This document shows positions 34,994 to 46,410 of a stretch of 64,000 nt of DNA, piece by piece. Below the pieces are notes generated by a model. It searched no databases and had not been told where the DNA came from. It was given only the letters and a program-made list of their open reading frames with translations. The position numbers were made by a program, and so were the translations under genes. Numbering within the stretch: position 1 is the stretch's first letter; every line of letters begins with the position of its first letter. Source of the DNA: Buddleja alternifolia (Eukaryota; Streptophyta; Magnoliopsida; Lamiales; Scrophulariaceae); the NCBI GenBank assembly GCA_019426215.1, contig CM033405.1, forward strand, positions 5,805,001-5,869,000. The letters run 5' to 3'.

Positions 34994-37911
34994 TCATGCC
35001 AGTACCTCCTCAATACTCCTTATAGCCTCCCTCATCTCGATCCTGTTACCGCATTCACTCTCCGTGCACGTCGCTCCAATAATCAGCATCTTCTCCATCT
35101 CATCCATCGAATCCGCTGTGTTCGCAATCTCCGGATCGATCAACTCTGCCACTCGGTTCTCCGAGATCGCCTGCCTCACCCACAGAACGACGTCCGTTCC
35201 TCCTTTCTGGTTATTCAGATACTGCGACGGGTACTTCCCCGTCATGATCTCGAGAACAACGATACCGAGGCAGAATACGTCGCTTTTAGGAGTGAGCTGC
35301 TGGTAGAGCACGGCCTCGGGGCATTTGTAGGCGAATAGGGATTGAACGGAGTGAGTGTTGCTGATGAGGGAATATATGGCGTAGTCTGTGAGGAGAGGCT
35401 CGTAGTTTGAGGAGAGGAGGATGTTGCTGGATTTGAGGTTTCCGTGTGGGAGTTCGTAGTTTGCGAATTCGGTGTGGAGAAATCCCATCCCACGAGCGAT
35501 GCCTTTTATGATTTTCAGGCGTGTTGGCCAGTTTAGATCTGAGTGGGAAACTCCACGGTCACCTGAGGAAGAAAGATGTGTTAGTTTTACGGAAATTTCT
35601 AGCTCGTTCTTAGTTGGATAGTCAGTCGCGCCCAAATGTATTTTACGATACTTGTTATATATGGAATTAGAAAACTTATAAGTAATGTGGATTGGGGTGA
35701 TTCTAAAGTGAGCTGGTGCAAATAACATTGGATATATGGATAAGATAATAAAAATCACGGGAAATTCTAGCCCGCTCCCGCCTCGTCCAAACCCATGTGT
35801 ATTTTATAAAATAACTTACCAATTATATGACAAGTGTAATACGCTCTCCTTGTAAAGTACACTTGAGTGCGGCCAAGTCGAGTTTGGGCTAGAATTTTCC
35901 CTTAAATCATATGCATCTGAGGATGTTTCGTGGATCGACTCCATTGAACTCGACTCATCTTAGAATTTCCCGTGAATTAATATACACTTTTAGATTTGGT
36001 CTTATTATTAAAAGATGCACTATTATCATCGGTTGAAATCGGACAAAAAATGGTCGCATGCAGAAAGGTATTTCAGAAATTTCCGCTCAATTTTTTGACG
36101 ACATCAATCGAAAATCCTAATGACAACTAATGAAGACGGATATTTTTGACGACATCAATCGAAAATCCTAATGACAACTAATGAAGACGGATATTTGTTA
36201 GACGTAGCATACCACAAACACACTGTACAATTATGTAAAGGAAAAATTATACATAGAGCCCTTCACTTATTGTGTAATTACCAAAAAACCCTCAATTATT
36301 AAAAACTACAAACATACCCCTCATGTAAAATTTTTTTTACAATTACACCCCTGAGTGTTTAAAAATTCTCACAAATTTACTACTGTGAACCTTGCAAATA
36401 AACTTCTTAGTGGAGTGTGTTGATAATTTTCAATAAGTGAAAGGAATTTTGGTAATTACACAATAATTAAGGGGTCAGTGTGTAATAATTTTCCCTTGTA
36501 AACCAATATTTTTCTTACCATGTAGCACAAACAATAAGCTCCCTTTAGGCACAAACTCAGTGATCAAAAGCTTCTCTTCTTTCCTGTAATGATACGCCAA
36601 TGGCGGCAATATATTCATATGCCTTATTCTCCCCAGCTTCCTAATCTCAACCTCAAACGCATCTCTATTCAGCTTATTCATATCCCTCATCCTCTTCACA
36701 ACGACAGTCACTCCATTAGCCATCGTCGCCTTATACGCCGACCCCAAACCACCGCTTCCCAGAACCTCCGCTGCCGCCTTCATCAAGTCCGGCAGCCCAA
36801 AAACCCCTTTCTCTTCATTAATCACCACAAGATCATTCACAGATTTCCCATTATTAGAACCCCTACTTTTGGAAGAACTACTGCCCATTGCATTGTAACT
36901 ATTTCCTCCTCCTCCTCCGCCTAACGATCTCCGGTGAGAGCTCGAGCTGAGGCTCCTCCGGTTCGTGCTTGCCGTGTGGACCTGCACGGCTTGCACCGCC
37001 TCATCTAAATTCTCTTTCGGTATCTCTTTTACCAATAAACTGAAATCTTGATCCTTTTTTTTCACTTTAAAAAGTATTGTTACCAATAAAACAGTCACCA
37101 CTACGGCTAATATGATCCATTTTGTCATTCCCGATACTGTGCCCTTTTCCTCCTTAGGCAGGGGAAGAGGAGGCGATTGTGGCGATGGTGGCGACGACGA
37201 CTGTCCATTGCATTGCTTGGAAATGGCGGACCCACAGAGGTCGGTGTTTCCAGCAAATGCCTGCGCTGCAACATTCGACAAGCTTTGAGGGATTTCTCCT
37301 TGCAATTTATTGTATGAAAAATCGACTTTCTCTAATGATTTTTGTTCTAACGAAGGTATTGGCCCGGAGAATTCATTGTTCTGTAGCATAAGTTCCATTA
37401 AAGCACCTAATTTCCCCAAAGACTCCGGAATTTTCCCCGAAAACTTGTTTTTCGCCAGAGAGAGTTTTTTGAGAGACCCCATTTTCTCGAAATAGCCTGG
37501 AGGGATTTCCCCGGAAAACTGGTTCCCGGATAAAAATAACGATTTCAACGAACTCAGGCGATTGAATTCAGGGATTGGCCCGGAAAAGCTGTTATTTTCC
37601 AGACTGAGCACCCTGAGGTTCTGCAAATTTCCCAAAGACTCGATATCGAGATCTTCAGAGACGGCGTTTAGGCCCATGTTCATAAGTAATAAGGCGGAGA
37701 CGGATTGATAATCTGCGTCTCTACAATCTACACCTGCCCATGTTTTGTCCTGGTTGCATGGATTTGTTCCTTTGATCCATGTCGAATCCAGGGCGGACGA
37801 CGACTGTAACGACTCTTTGAATTCGAGAAGATGGACGTCTTCGCCTATAGAGAGAGAAGGGGCGATGAGAGAGAAAATGAGGAGAAGGCGAACAGCGTCC
37901 ATTTGGGACAT
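34994..37911 (-). CDS. Pollen receptor-like kinase (PRK3-like LRR receptor pseudokinase)
   Basis: Plasma-membrane LRR receptor-like kinase of the small pollen PRK group, which in Arabidopsis and tomato controls pollen-tube growth through ROP-GEFs. Exon 1 is 36519-37911 and exon 2 34994-35562, joined GT-AG within a Gly codon, giving 653 residues. The ATG at 37911 is the first in-frame ATG (37902 is an alternative); upstream frame has only TTG. Domains: signal peptide 1-22; LRR N-cap with NPCN...WAGVDC (50-63); five to six short LRRs (about 95-215); proline-rich juxtamembrane 239-253; TM 263-283; Ser/Gly-rich linker; kinase from about 370. Glycine loop GSGGLG and Lys406 are present, but HRD is HGN (504-506) and DFG is DYA (524-526), as in other PRKs, so it is probably a weak or dead kinase acting as a scaffold. 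The intron holds MITEs. Confidence 0.92.
35757..35906 (+). mobile_element. Short MITE, GGAAATTCTAGC family (copy 2), in the PRK intron
   Basis: Ends GGGAAATTCTAGCCC and, inverted, GGGAAAATTCTAGCCC form a clear terminal inverted repeat. The inside has ATGTGTATTTTATAAAATAA, CAATTATATGACAAGTGTAA and AAGTACACTTGAG. It is the cleanest of three related copies. There is no convincing target duplication. Confidence 0.75.
36097..36198. repeat. 51 bp perfect tandem duplication in the PRK intron
   Basis: The unit starting GACGACATCAATCGAAAATC and ending GAAGACGGATATTTTT occurs twice, at 36097 and 36148, with no visible difference over most of its length. Confidence 0.85.
36240..36495. mobile_element. 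Mutator-like MITE in the PRK intron
   Basis: Foldback element with ends GGAAAAATTATACA and, inverted, GGGAAAATTATTACACA. Each continues into a TTATTGTGTAATTACCAAAA phrase. The same ends and layout occur at 63298-63557 and, decayed, at 51331-52019, both with 9 bp target duplications. Here the duplication is not clean (TTATGTAAA against TTGTAAACC). It lies close to the splice donor at 36518. Confidence 0.8.
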
Positions 37912-38324
37912 CGGAATGTAACGTCCGAGAACCACCTCCGGTGGTGATGAAAGAAGTGCCGCCGTTCCGAGAGGCTGCAATTATTTTTTGGGAGGAATTT
38001 TGGGTAGTTTTGTTTGTTTTGGGGTTAGAATGATGTGTCATGATGTGGTTTGGTGTTGAACAAGAGATTGGTGATGGAAAATGTAGCAAGTTGTAGTGAG
38101 AAAATTCGATTAAAGTTTTGAGTTTGTGAGGTAGAAAGAGAAGTGGAAGTATGATTGAATAATGTTAAAGGGAGAAGAGAGTTTTCCGGTGCAAATAATG
38201 GTTAGTTTCACTCTTTATCTATACTAGGCATTTCCTTTGGTATTTTTTAGCTTTCCAATGTGATAAATAGTATCATCTTTTAGGATTTTTTTTTCTGTCG
38301 AGATCGGAGTTTGTTGACAATTGC
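37912..38324 (-). promoter_or_regulatory. Upstream region of the PRK gene
   Basis: Immediate 5' flank. No TATA or pollen-specific motif can be assigned with confidence. An open frame at 37721-38089 overlaps the first exon in another frame and is not a gene. Confidence 0.4.
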
Positions 38325-38581
38325 GTAAACCCGCCATATACATATAACTGTGATTCTATCGATGTGTCGAGATTTTAAGTCATTGAACTTCTAAGAATCA
38401 ATCAGATAGCGTAAACCCATCGTATACATATAACTGTGATTATATCAATCGTCGAGATTTCAAGTCCTTGAGCTTGTAAGAATCAATCTGGTAATGTAAA
38501 CCCACCATATACATATTATTGTGATTATATCAATATATTAAGATTTCAAGTCCTTGAAATTATGAGAATCAATCTGGTAAA
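38325..38581. repeat. Three-copy tandem repeat, about 86 bp unit, upstream of PRK
   Basis: GTAAACCC(G/A)(C/T)C followed by ATATACATATAACTGTGATT, GTCGAGATTTCAAGTCCTTG and AGAATCAATCTGGTAA recurs at 38325, 38411 and 38496 (spacing 86 and 85). Copies two and three are closest. The array lies 414 bp upstream of the PRK start codon. Confidence 0.85.
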
Positions 38582-39216
38582 TATTAGTTAGACAATTATA
38601 GTTAGTATATGGGTAGTATTTCCATTTATAAAAATACCCCCTACACTACTCAATATTGACAAAAAGTCCAAGAATCCGCATGTTTTAGTTCGGATTTGGG
38701 TTGACTCAAACTCGAATCGATCCAGCGACCCGAAGTAACCATCGTAGATCAAGTACACGTGTCACCCATGGACCATTCCAGGTGCATCTCATTTGACCAT
38801 ATACCATGGAAAGAACCTATAAATATTCATTTCACCCTCTCAAATATGCTGCCAATACTATAATTCTCTCTCTACACGAATTCGACCTAAAATTTGATCA
38901 CTAACTTGATCGTCGAGAGTCTACACTGGAAAAACCCCGGCTTGACCTTAACGAATGTTTCTTTGATTTCAGTAATTCCTAACCAAAAGCATTAGGATCA
39001 ACCTCGAACCTCGCTCCTACTGAAGGAAGTCGACCCTATGATCTCGACCCAAATCAGTTAGGATCAAATTGGGCGGTCACTATCGTTTTCATGAGAGCCG
39101 TGTATGTGTTTTTCTCAATCTTATTTCCACATCTTTTAGTCAACACTTATTCCGTTCGTATGAACGAATATCTTTCTCCGTCTGGGTAGGAGCGACAAGT
39201 GTTCCATTTGTTATCC
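38582..39216. other. Intergenic region
   Basis: No gene is supported. The segment from about 38690 to 39120 is less AT-rich and resembles a Gypsy-type LTR or leader (AAAACCCCGGCTTGACC, AGAGTCTACACTGG), but no ends were found. Confidence 0.35.
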
Positions 39217-39221
39217 TCGGA

Positions 39222-39798
39222 TGTTAGGAATCAACGCGCATAAAAGAACTTAAAAATAAGAATCAAAGCAAGAAAACGAGACAACAGATTTACGTGGTTC
39301 GGCAATTTGCCTACGTCCACCAGAGTTTCCGTTCTTCCACTAAGAGAGAATTTTACCGGTACAAAATACACACTTGAGTTTATAGACAAACTCAAGAAAA
39401 CTACTTTTGTACAACCACTCTCTAAGTTATATAGAACACTCTCCCAACCCCTTTGTATTTCCCCAAAAGAAAAAACCCACAAGTGTTTCCCGTAACCCAC
39501 AATTTATCTCTCACAATAAATTGCTCCTAACTCACTACACATTTATGCCTCCTATTCTCTCTTGCTCTCTTTGGTTGGTGTGATTACAAATGAAGAAATG
39601 GCCTTCTATTTATAGACAATTTCCAAGCCCACAAGATTGAATCCATGCCTTCCATTCTTTTGCATTAATCTTGGCCATCAATTCTTTTGCAAGTTGATTC
39701 ATATGTCATCCATGACATTTGCCAATGGATAGGTCATGCATAGGTCATGTATGACATCCATTTCCTTTTTGATTTGTGTCTCCACACTAATCCCATCA
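39222..39798 (-). repeat. Solo LTR with perfect target duplication
   Basis: 577 bp with plus-strand ends TGTTAGGAATCAACG and ATCCCATCA, flanked by TCGGA on both sides (39217-39221 and 39799-39803). CTATTTATAGAC on the plus strand reads as a minus-strand TATA box. It is related to the LTR at 47281-47750 (shared TGTTAGGAATCA, GCGCATAAAA, GATTTACGTGGTT, CTACGTCCAC). No internal region is present, so LTR-LTR recombination is likely. Confidence 0.85.
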
Positions 39799-39935
39799 TC
39801 GGAGTCAACCCATTTGAACTTTTGCCATTCACATATTATGATATATACTAGGTGTTACGGTGGTAACTTTTGAGGCTAAATTTTGAATTTGTGCGGCCTG
39901 ATTTCCCATCAAAAGGCCAACTCTCCCGGGTCATT

Positions 39936-40072
39936 CTATGCCACACCAGTACCAATGGTCCCGGTGTGGTGTATACTATTGGATTCCCAATAGGGGGAGC
40001 ATTTACTAATATACCCCCTCATCCAATGGCATACACCACACCGGGACCATTGATACCAGTGTGACATAAAAT
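39936..40072. mobile_element. Foldback MITE (ACCGGGACCATTG family)
   Basis: About 50 bp at each end form an inverted repeat: left CACACCAGTACCAATGGTCC... against right ...GGGACCATTGATACCAGTGTG. The centre is TTCCCAATAGGGGG. A longer, diverged relative with the same centre lies at 49240-49405. It has no coding capacity. Confidence 0.75.
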
Positions 40073-40804
40073 TTTCCAACTCTCCCTTTTCACACTCGTG
40101 TTTTATATCAGTGTGATTTAGTTAATAAGTCCACGACAAGCAAGCATTGCATTATGCATAAAATGGAAAACAACACACGAATTTATGGATAATGTTCAAT
40201 CTTATATCATTCAACAATCTTTAATACAAAAAGTACTACCCTCTCCTACCTAAAACGAATGTCCACTATTCCACTTTTATCTGTCACAAAATGTTTGTTC
40301 CTTACTATAAAAGGAAGTATTTATAGTCTAATTTGACTAAATTACCTTCCATTATAATTAAAAAAATATATAATTGATTCATTTTTATTATAAACTTGCA
40401 ATCATATTTAAGAAAAGAAAGTTTCATACATTGATAGTAGACAAGAGTTTTAAATTAAATTAACGTCATGTCATGTTTTATAAGGTAATGTTATTAGTTG
40501 TTTTTTTTTCATGGACAGGGTATTTTTGAGAAACAGTGGACTTTTGTTAAATCCTAGCAAAAGTCAAAGGGGACATCTTTTTTGGAACGGAGGGAGTATG
40601 TCAATGGCTGTACACATCAAGTAATCTTAATGCAACTCATGGCCAACAATTATATACCCTAATTACAGCCGCACACTCTATGCGTGTGGAAAAAAAAAGT
40701 TCAAGTTTTTTTTTGAATAAAATAAATCAATTTTTAATTTTTATAATAAGCATGAATAAAATATGAAAGGAGATATTAAGAGTGATAAATGAGGGGAAAA
40801 GAAG
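40073..40804. other. Intergenic AT-rich region
   Basis: No gene or clear element. CTACCTAAAACGAATGTCC near 40245 and TTTGGAACGGAGGGAGTATG near 40580 resemble the Stowaway/Tourist-type CTCCGTTCC end, so a decayed MITE probably lies between them. Confidence 0.4.
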
Positions 40805-41699
40805 AGTTTATTTCCAAAACATTACTTTTAGAAAAAATAATTCTCAAACTAGTATCACTTGAGAAATAGTTCACATACTATTACTCTTAGTGCCACATGT
40901 ATTGCCATGTGTATAAAATTAAATTAGTTGGAATTTTTTTCCCACTTTAATAACCCATATCTATTTATTAGTTATAATACTTCTTAATCATTTTTTATCC
41001 TTTTCTCTCTCCAAATATTCTTTTTTATTTTGTTATTTTTTTCTCTTTTCTTTGCACCAATTTTTAACTACTTTTACCAAAAAAAAAAGGTTGTACTACT
41101 TATAATAATTAACATAAGATCATATGTAAAATTTATTTTGCATAATTTCAAACAACACATTGTATTGAGAAATTTTCATATTACAAGATAATAAATGAAT
41201 TAATTATTCTAATATAAATTTTAAAGAACTAAGCACATTGCATCGAATGTGCAGGTACAATGGTACGGTGGCTTCCGGGAAACCGGTTCCAAATACAGTG
41301 GGACCACTCCTAGACCAAATTGGAAAGTCGGTGGTGCATATCCAAAGTGAGGTCAAAGCAGCAAAGATTGGGAATAGCCATAATATTGACAACTTGATAG
41401 CAAGAAAATAAATTGGAGACACATTTTAAGAAGAAAATTAGATATTGAGAGAGAGAGAGAAAGATAACAAAAACGCAAGATGTTTCCAAAAAATATAAGC
41501 AACAATGCGGACGTTATAGTTAATTTGTTGTTTTCTGTATAACATTAGTATTAGTTTGTAAATCAATTAAAAAAACTTATGTTTATAACTTTATATTAAT
41601 TAATCTTAGTGGCACAATCGATGCATGTGCTTAATTATTTAAAATTGGTTTATTAGAACAATTAATTCATTTATTAGTTTGTAATATGCACTACTACAA

Positions 41700-42045
41700 A
41701 AATGGCCTATTACAGCGCACCTATTACAGCGGTTTTTTGAAAACCACTGAACGGAGGGGCTTATTATAGCGGTTTTTTGGTGAACCCTTGTAATAGGGTT
41801 TACAGCGGGACCTATTATAGCGGTCTTTTGAAGAACCGCTGTAATAGGGCCAGAGCTATTACAGCGGTTCTTCAAAAAACCGCTATAATAGGTCTATTAC
41901 AGCGGTTCTTCAAAAAACCGCTATAATAGGTCTATTACAGCGGTTCTTCAAAAAACCGCTATAATAGGTCTATTACAGCGGTTCTTCAAAGAACCGCTAT
42001 AATAGCCCAGAACCGGATATAGCGGTTCTTCAAAGAACCGTTATT
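41700..42045. repeat. Left subterminal hairpin repeat array of the CACTA element
   Basis: At least five units of the form TATTACAGCGGTTCTTCAA followed by its near complement AACCGCTATAATAGG. Each is a near-perfect hairpin, and units follow one another at about 42 bp. In this superfamily subterminal repeats bind the TnpA-like protein. The right end has a looser set at 46158-46410. Confidence 0.9.
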
Positions 42046-42059
42046 TAAAATAAAATAAA

Positions 42060-42480
42060 AAAAGAAAAACCCATTTCCCCCCCCCCCCCCCAATCGTCGG
42101 CCTCTCTCTCTATTCTCTCTCTCAACTCTCTCTCTATACTCTCTCTCTCTCTACTCTACCACCACTATCCACAACCGCCGCCGCCGCCGCCGCCGCCACC
42201 ACCATCCTCCATCCCCCCCCCCCCCCATTTTCATCTCTCTCTCTCTCGCGCGCTCTCTACTCTCTCTCTTGCTCTCTACTCTCTCTCTCTCAACTCCACC
42301 CCCACCAACAACCGCGACCGCCACCACCACCACCACAATCGGGTGTCGCCACCGCCATCGCCATCGCCGTCACCATCACCACCCCCCCCCCCCCATTTTC
42401 GGTGTTATCTCTCTCTCTCTCTATCGGTCACCCCACCGCCACCACCACCTTCTCTCCACTAAATCCTAAACCCTAGGTAT
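42060..42480. repeat. Low-complexity C, CT, CCG and CAC tracts
   Basis: Runs of C (about 42077-42091, 42213-42226, 42380-42394), CT microsatellites and CCG/CCA triplets lie between the subterminal array and the tandem repeats. They generate long open frames rich in single residues on both strands, which are not genes. Confidence 0.85.
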
Positions 42481-42550
42481 ACATATACATATATATATAT
42501 ATATGTTTATATTTTTTGTGAATTATATAATGTGGGGTTTTGTTATATTT

Positions 42551-43050
42551 GATTATGTTAATTAATTGATTATGTTAGTGTTTGAATAATTGATTATATG
42601 GGTTTAATGGGTTTTTGTTATATAATGTGGGTTTTTGTTATAGTTGATTATGTTAATTAATTGGTTATGTTAGTGTTTGAATAATTGGTTATGTGAGTTT
42701 AATGGGTTTTGTTATATAATGTGGGTTTTATTATAGTTGATTATGTTAATTAATTGGTTATGTTAGTGTTTAAATAATTAGTTATGTGGGTTTAAGGGGT
42801 TTTTGTTATATAATGTGGGTTTTTGGTTTAGTTGATTATGTTAATTAATTGGTTATGTTAGTGTTTGAATAATTAGTGATGTGGGTTTAATGAGTTTTTG
42901 TTATATAATGTGGGTTTTTGTTATTACAGGATTATGTTAATTAATTGGTTATGATAGTGTTGAATAATTGGTTATGTGGGTTTAATGGGTTTTTGTTATA
43001 TAATGTGGGTTTTTGTTATAGTTGATTAGTGTTAATTGGTTATGTTGGTA
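42551..43050. repeat. Tandem array, about 95 bp unit, inside the CACTA element
   Basis: GATTATGTTAATTAATTGGT recurs at 42551, 42646, 42739, 42834, 42930 and, decayed, 43024. Each unit also has TAGTGTTTGAATAATT and TTATATAATGTGGGTTTT. It lies ahead of the transposase remnant, probably in its 5' untranslated region or first intron. Confidence 0.85.
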
Positions 43051-43521
43051 TTATAATTGGATTTTTGTTGTATTGTTTTGTTGACATCGTTTAATGCATT
43101 CATGGTTTTGTGAAGTTCGTTTGGTTTTGTTGGTTGCTAGGCTGGGGGAAGATTAAGTCGAGAACTTGGTAGAAATTTTTATGTCGTTACTCTGCCGAAT
43201 TTTTTCTAGAATAATGGGCATTGTTATTTGTTTTACTGCATATATATTTGTTTGGGTTTGTTGTGGTTGAAATATCTGAGTTTTGTTGGTTGTAACGTTG
43301 TGGGAAGATTAAGTCGAGAACTTGGTAGAAATTTTTGCGTCGTTACTCAGCCGAATTTTTAATTATTTCAACTCAACTGATGTTAATAAAATTATTTAAG
43401 AATGGTAATTAATGTTAGTTTAATTTTCAAATAATTTAGAAACTTTTATAGTGTTTTGACAATAGTTGTCTGACATGAGAAATTTGAATTAGGAAAAAAA
43501 CGAATATAAATCAAAATCGAG

Positions 43522-44517
43522 ATGGATCGAAGTTGGATTTTGGCGGATCGCATGTCGGAGCAATATGAGAAAGGGGTGAAAGAATTCATCGACTTTGCGG
43601 TTGAGCATGCACCGTATCGGACTAGGATCAGTTGTCTGTGTTTACGATGTTATTTTGGAAAGAGAATTAGTCCACGTGACTTAGAAGATCATTTGGTGTG
43701 TAATGGATTTGATAAAAGCTACACACGTTGGACAAGACACGGTGAAAGCAATGTCACCTCAGCTAATTTAGGTGGTACATCATATCGATCACGGGATTTT
43801 GACATAGATGATTATGAGCCTGATCGTTTGGAGGAGATGACAAATGTGATTGAGGAGAATTTGTGAAATTGTCCCAAGATGTTTGACAATTTGACAAATG
43901 ATTCAAAGACACCACTGTATAGTGGTAGTAAATTCACAAGATTGAAAGCAATCCTAAACCTCTACAAGTTAAAAGCTAATAATGGGGGGAGTGATAAGAG
44001 TTTCACAGACTTACTTGATCTATTAAAAAGCATGCTACCCGAGGATAATGTGTTACCTAATCGTACTTATGAGGCTAAGAAGATGTTAACCTCAATTGGC
44101 ATGGGATATGAGAGGATACATGTCTGTCTCAATGATTGCATATTGTTTAGAACTGACTATGCATCATTGAAGGCCTGTCCGAAATGTGGTGCCTCGCTGT
44201 ACAAGAAGAATGGATCTGCTCCTGTCAAAACCATGTGGTATTTGCCCATAATACCACGATTTAAGCGCATGTACAGTAGTAAAGAGTTAGGCAAAGACTT
44301 GACATGACATGCTGATAGAAGGCTTGAAGAAAGGATTGAAGATGACAAGATTCGACACCCCTCAGATTCTCCTCAATGGAAAAAGATTGATGATGATTTC
44401 CCTGAATTTGGTGAGGAATCAAGAAACTTGCGCCTTGTATTGGCTACAAATGGCATGAACCCTCATGGCTTGCAAAGTAGCTCACATAGTACATGGCCGG
44501 TGATTTTGATAAATTAG
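43522..44517 (+). pseudogene. CACTA TNP2-type transposase, N-terminal remnant
   Basis: Starts at ATG 43522 with the transposase-associated domain (SWILADRMSEQYEKGVKEFI; CLCLRCYFGKRIS; HLVCNGFDKSYTRW), then enters the TNP2 region (FTRLKAILNLYKLK; LPNRTYEAKKMLTSIGMGYE; CLNDCILFR; CPKCGASLYKK; WYLPIIPRFKRMY). Breaks: a stop at 43864-43866 before the TNP2 part, a stop replacing Trp at 44305-44307, and a deletion near 44517 just after the GEESRNLRL and NGMNPHG motifs. The catalytic part that should follow is absent. Confidence 0.9.
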
Positions 44518-44555
44518 AGATGACAAAGCACTCAGCTGTCAAATGAACACCTCCA

Positions 44556-45369
44556 GTGGCCAACCCTTCACGTGAAGATGACAGAGCAGCAGACGTTGTA
44601 ACAGCTGGTCAACGTCCTCAGCCACTTATAACTCTTGAAAGGTACCTGCAGATAATGCTTATTGAACAACAGGTCACTATAGACATTCCGGAGGCAATCT
44701 ATAATAACGAACCCTATCAAGAGTATCTTGGGCGGGAGGAAATCTATCACTTTTTGCGTAAAGAACAGATAGGAGTCTCTATCATTTCAGTTTACATCAA
44801 GTAAGTTTTTAAATATGAATTACAAAAAAGTAAGTTTTTAAATTATTTTACTGCATTAATTTGAACTATATTTATTTTCGTTGCTCAAATTTATTTTATG
44901 CTCAATTTAGGTGTTTGTGGGCTAAGTACATGGTCCCCGAAGAGAAAGCAAATAATTTCGAATTCCTTAGCCCACATGCTATAGCTGCGGGAGCAGGTAT
45001 TAATCCCTCTCAACTTATCTTACAAACGCAATGTATAACAAATGCCATGAAAAATTGCGCAGACGAAAAGTTGTTTATTGCACCTTACAACACCGGGTGA
45101 GCTACTAAAAACCCAACTTTATTTTGTAAAATTTGTTACGTACGCAAAACTAATTTTGAACTTATCTTTTGAATGCTTTTTAGGGGACATTGGGTGTTGC
45201 TTGTGATTGATCCAATTAAAGAGATCATTTATTATTTGGATTCTTTGCAACGGTGATCCGAATAACCGACGTGATATGAAAGAAACAGTCAATCAGTAAG
45301 TTTTTCATTCAATCAATGTATCCATTATATTTAATGTTAATTTTAAAGTGTATATATCTTCCTAAATTT

Positions 45370-45405
<36 letters not shown>

Positions 45406-45702
45406 CTTGATATTGACATCTTTCCTTGTTTTTTGATATTTTTAACAGTGCTGTGTTGATGTTTTGTGCAAATCGTAACACCCAAAAGATCAAATCCAAA
45501 AACATGACCTGTAAATGGACTTGTATAAAGGTTAGTGTAATTTTATATTTTCAAGAGATTATTCGTATAAAAGTTATTGTTCTAATACAATTTTGATTTC
45601 AATTTTGTAGTGCCCCATACAGTTAAACGACAAAGATTGTGGTTCTGTTTATGAAATCATGAAGGGATTATTAGTCATGGAGAATCTACAATCCCCCAAC
45701 GG
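44556..45702 (+). pseudogene. CACTA-borne Ulp1-like cysteine protease domain, disrupted
   Basis: Reads as about five exons (44556-44802, about 44911-45097, 45183-45297, 45450-45531, 45611-45700) with GT-AG borders. The C48/Ulp1 protease layout is visible: GHWVLLVID (catalytic His), YYLDSL (Asp), then PIQLNDKDCG with the Gln and the nucleophile Cys. Plant CACTA and Mutator elements often carry such a domain at the end of a transposon protein; its role is unclear. One extra base after LDSLQ (about 45250) shifts the frame and gives a stop. The amino-terminal part is joined to transposase sequence across a deletion. Confidence 0.8.
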
Positions 45703-46157
45703 TATGCCTAATCCTAATTTACTCATCATCAAATTCTTTCCTTTTCCTTTTTAAGTTATTTTGTTAGGTTTTCATTTCTATCTTGCCAGTACTTTCCTGA
45801 TTGTCAATACGTCACTTCTCTATAGAGCAACTTGATATGGTGTAAGTTGTAAATGTTGTAAATTTTATGTGATTGTTGTATATAAAGGGTTAATGGGTTG
45901 ATTGTAAAACTCGTTATCATTTTTTGGAGATTATACTAAAATTTGATTTGTGGTGAGGAGAAGATTGGTTTTGTGTAGAGATGAATCATTGGTGAGGTAA
46001 TTTTGGGTTTTAATTGTTGTTCTGTTGAATGGTTTTCTGGTTGTTGTGTAGTGTGTTGAATTTTGAGCTTGTGGAAGCTGGTCCCAATAAATTTGGTACA
46101 GTATAGCTAGGAAAATAATAATAATAATAATAATCATAATATAATAATAAAATACTT

Positions 46158-46410
46158 ATTATAGCGGTTCTGGGAATTAGAGCGGTATTCCCATAACCGC
46201 TATAATAGAGTTTCCAAAAAAAATTAAAAAAAATTAAATACACCCTATTATAGCAGTTACGGAATACACGCTGTAATAGGTTTTCCAATTACAACGGTTA
46301 TTTTCGTAACGCTGTAATTGGTCCCTTTACAGCAGTTAAAAAATCGTGTAATAAGCGTAAGCAATTGCAGCGTTCGGTACTTATTACAGGGGTTAAAACG
46401 CTGTAATAGG
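46158..46410. repeat. Right subterminal repeats of the CACTA element
   Basis: Repeated TATTATAGCGGTTCTGG / AACCGCTATAATAG and GCTGTAATAGG motifs in both orientations, matching the left array but more degenerate. Confidence 0.85.

Noticed and set aside
37721..38089. 122-codon frame at the start of the PRK gene
   Set aside because: It overlaps the first PRK exon in another frame and has no similarity; a shadow.
41700..42045. Regular short palindromic repeats that could suggest a CRISPR array
   Set aside because: The genome is a plant, there are no unique spacers, and the repeats are CACTA subterminal motifs next to a perfect TIR.
42151..42469. Open frames rich in Val/Gly/Arg or Thr/His on both strands
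   Set aside because: They are translations of C, CT and CCG/CCA low-complexity DNA inside the CACTA element; no start context, domain or splice support.
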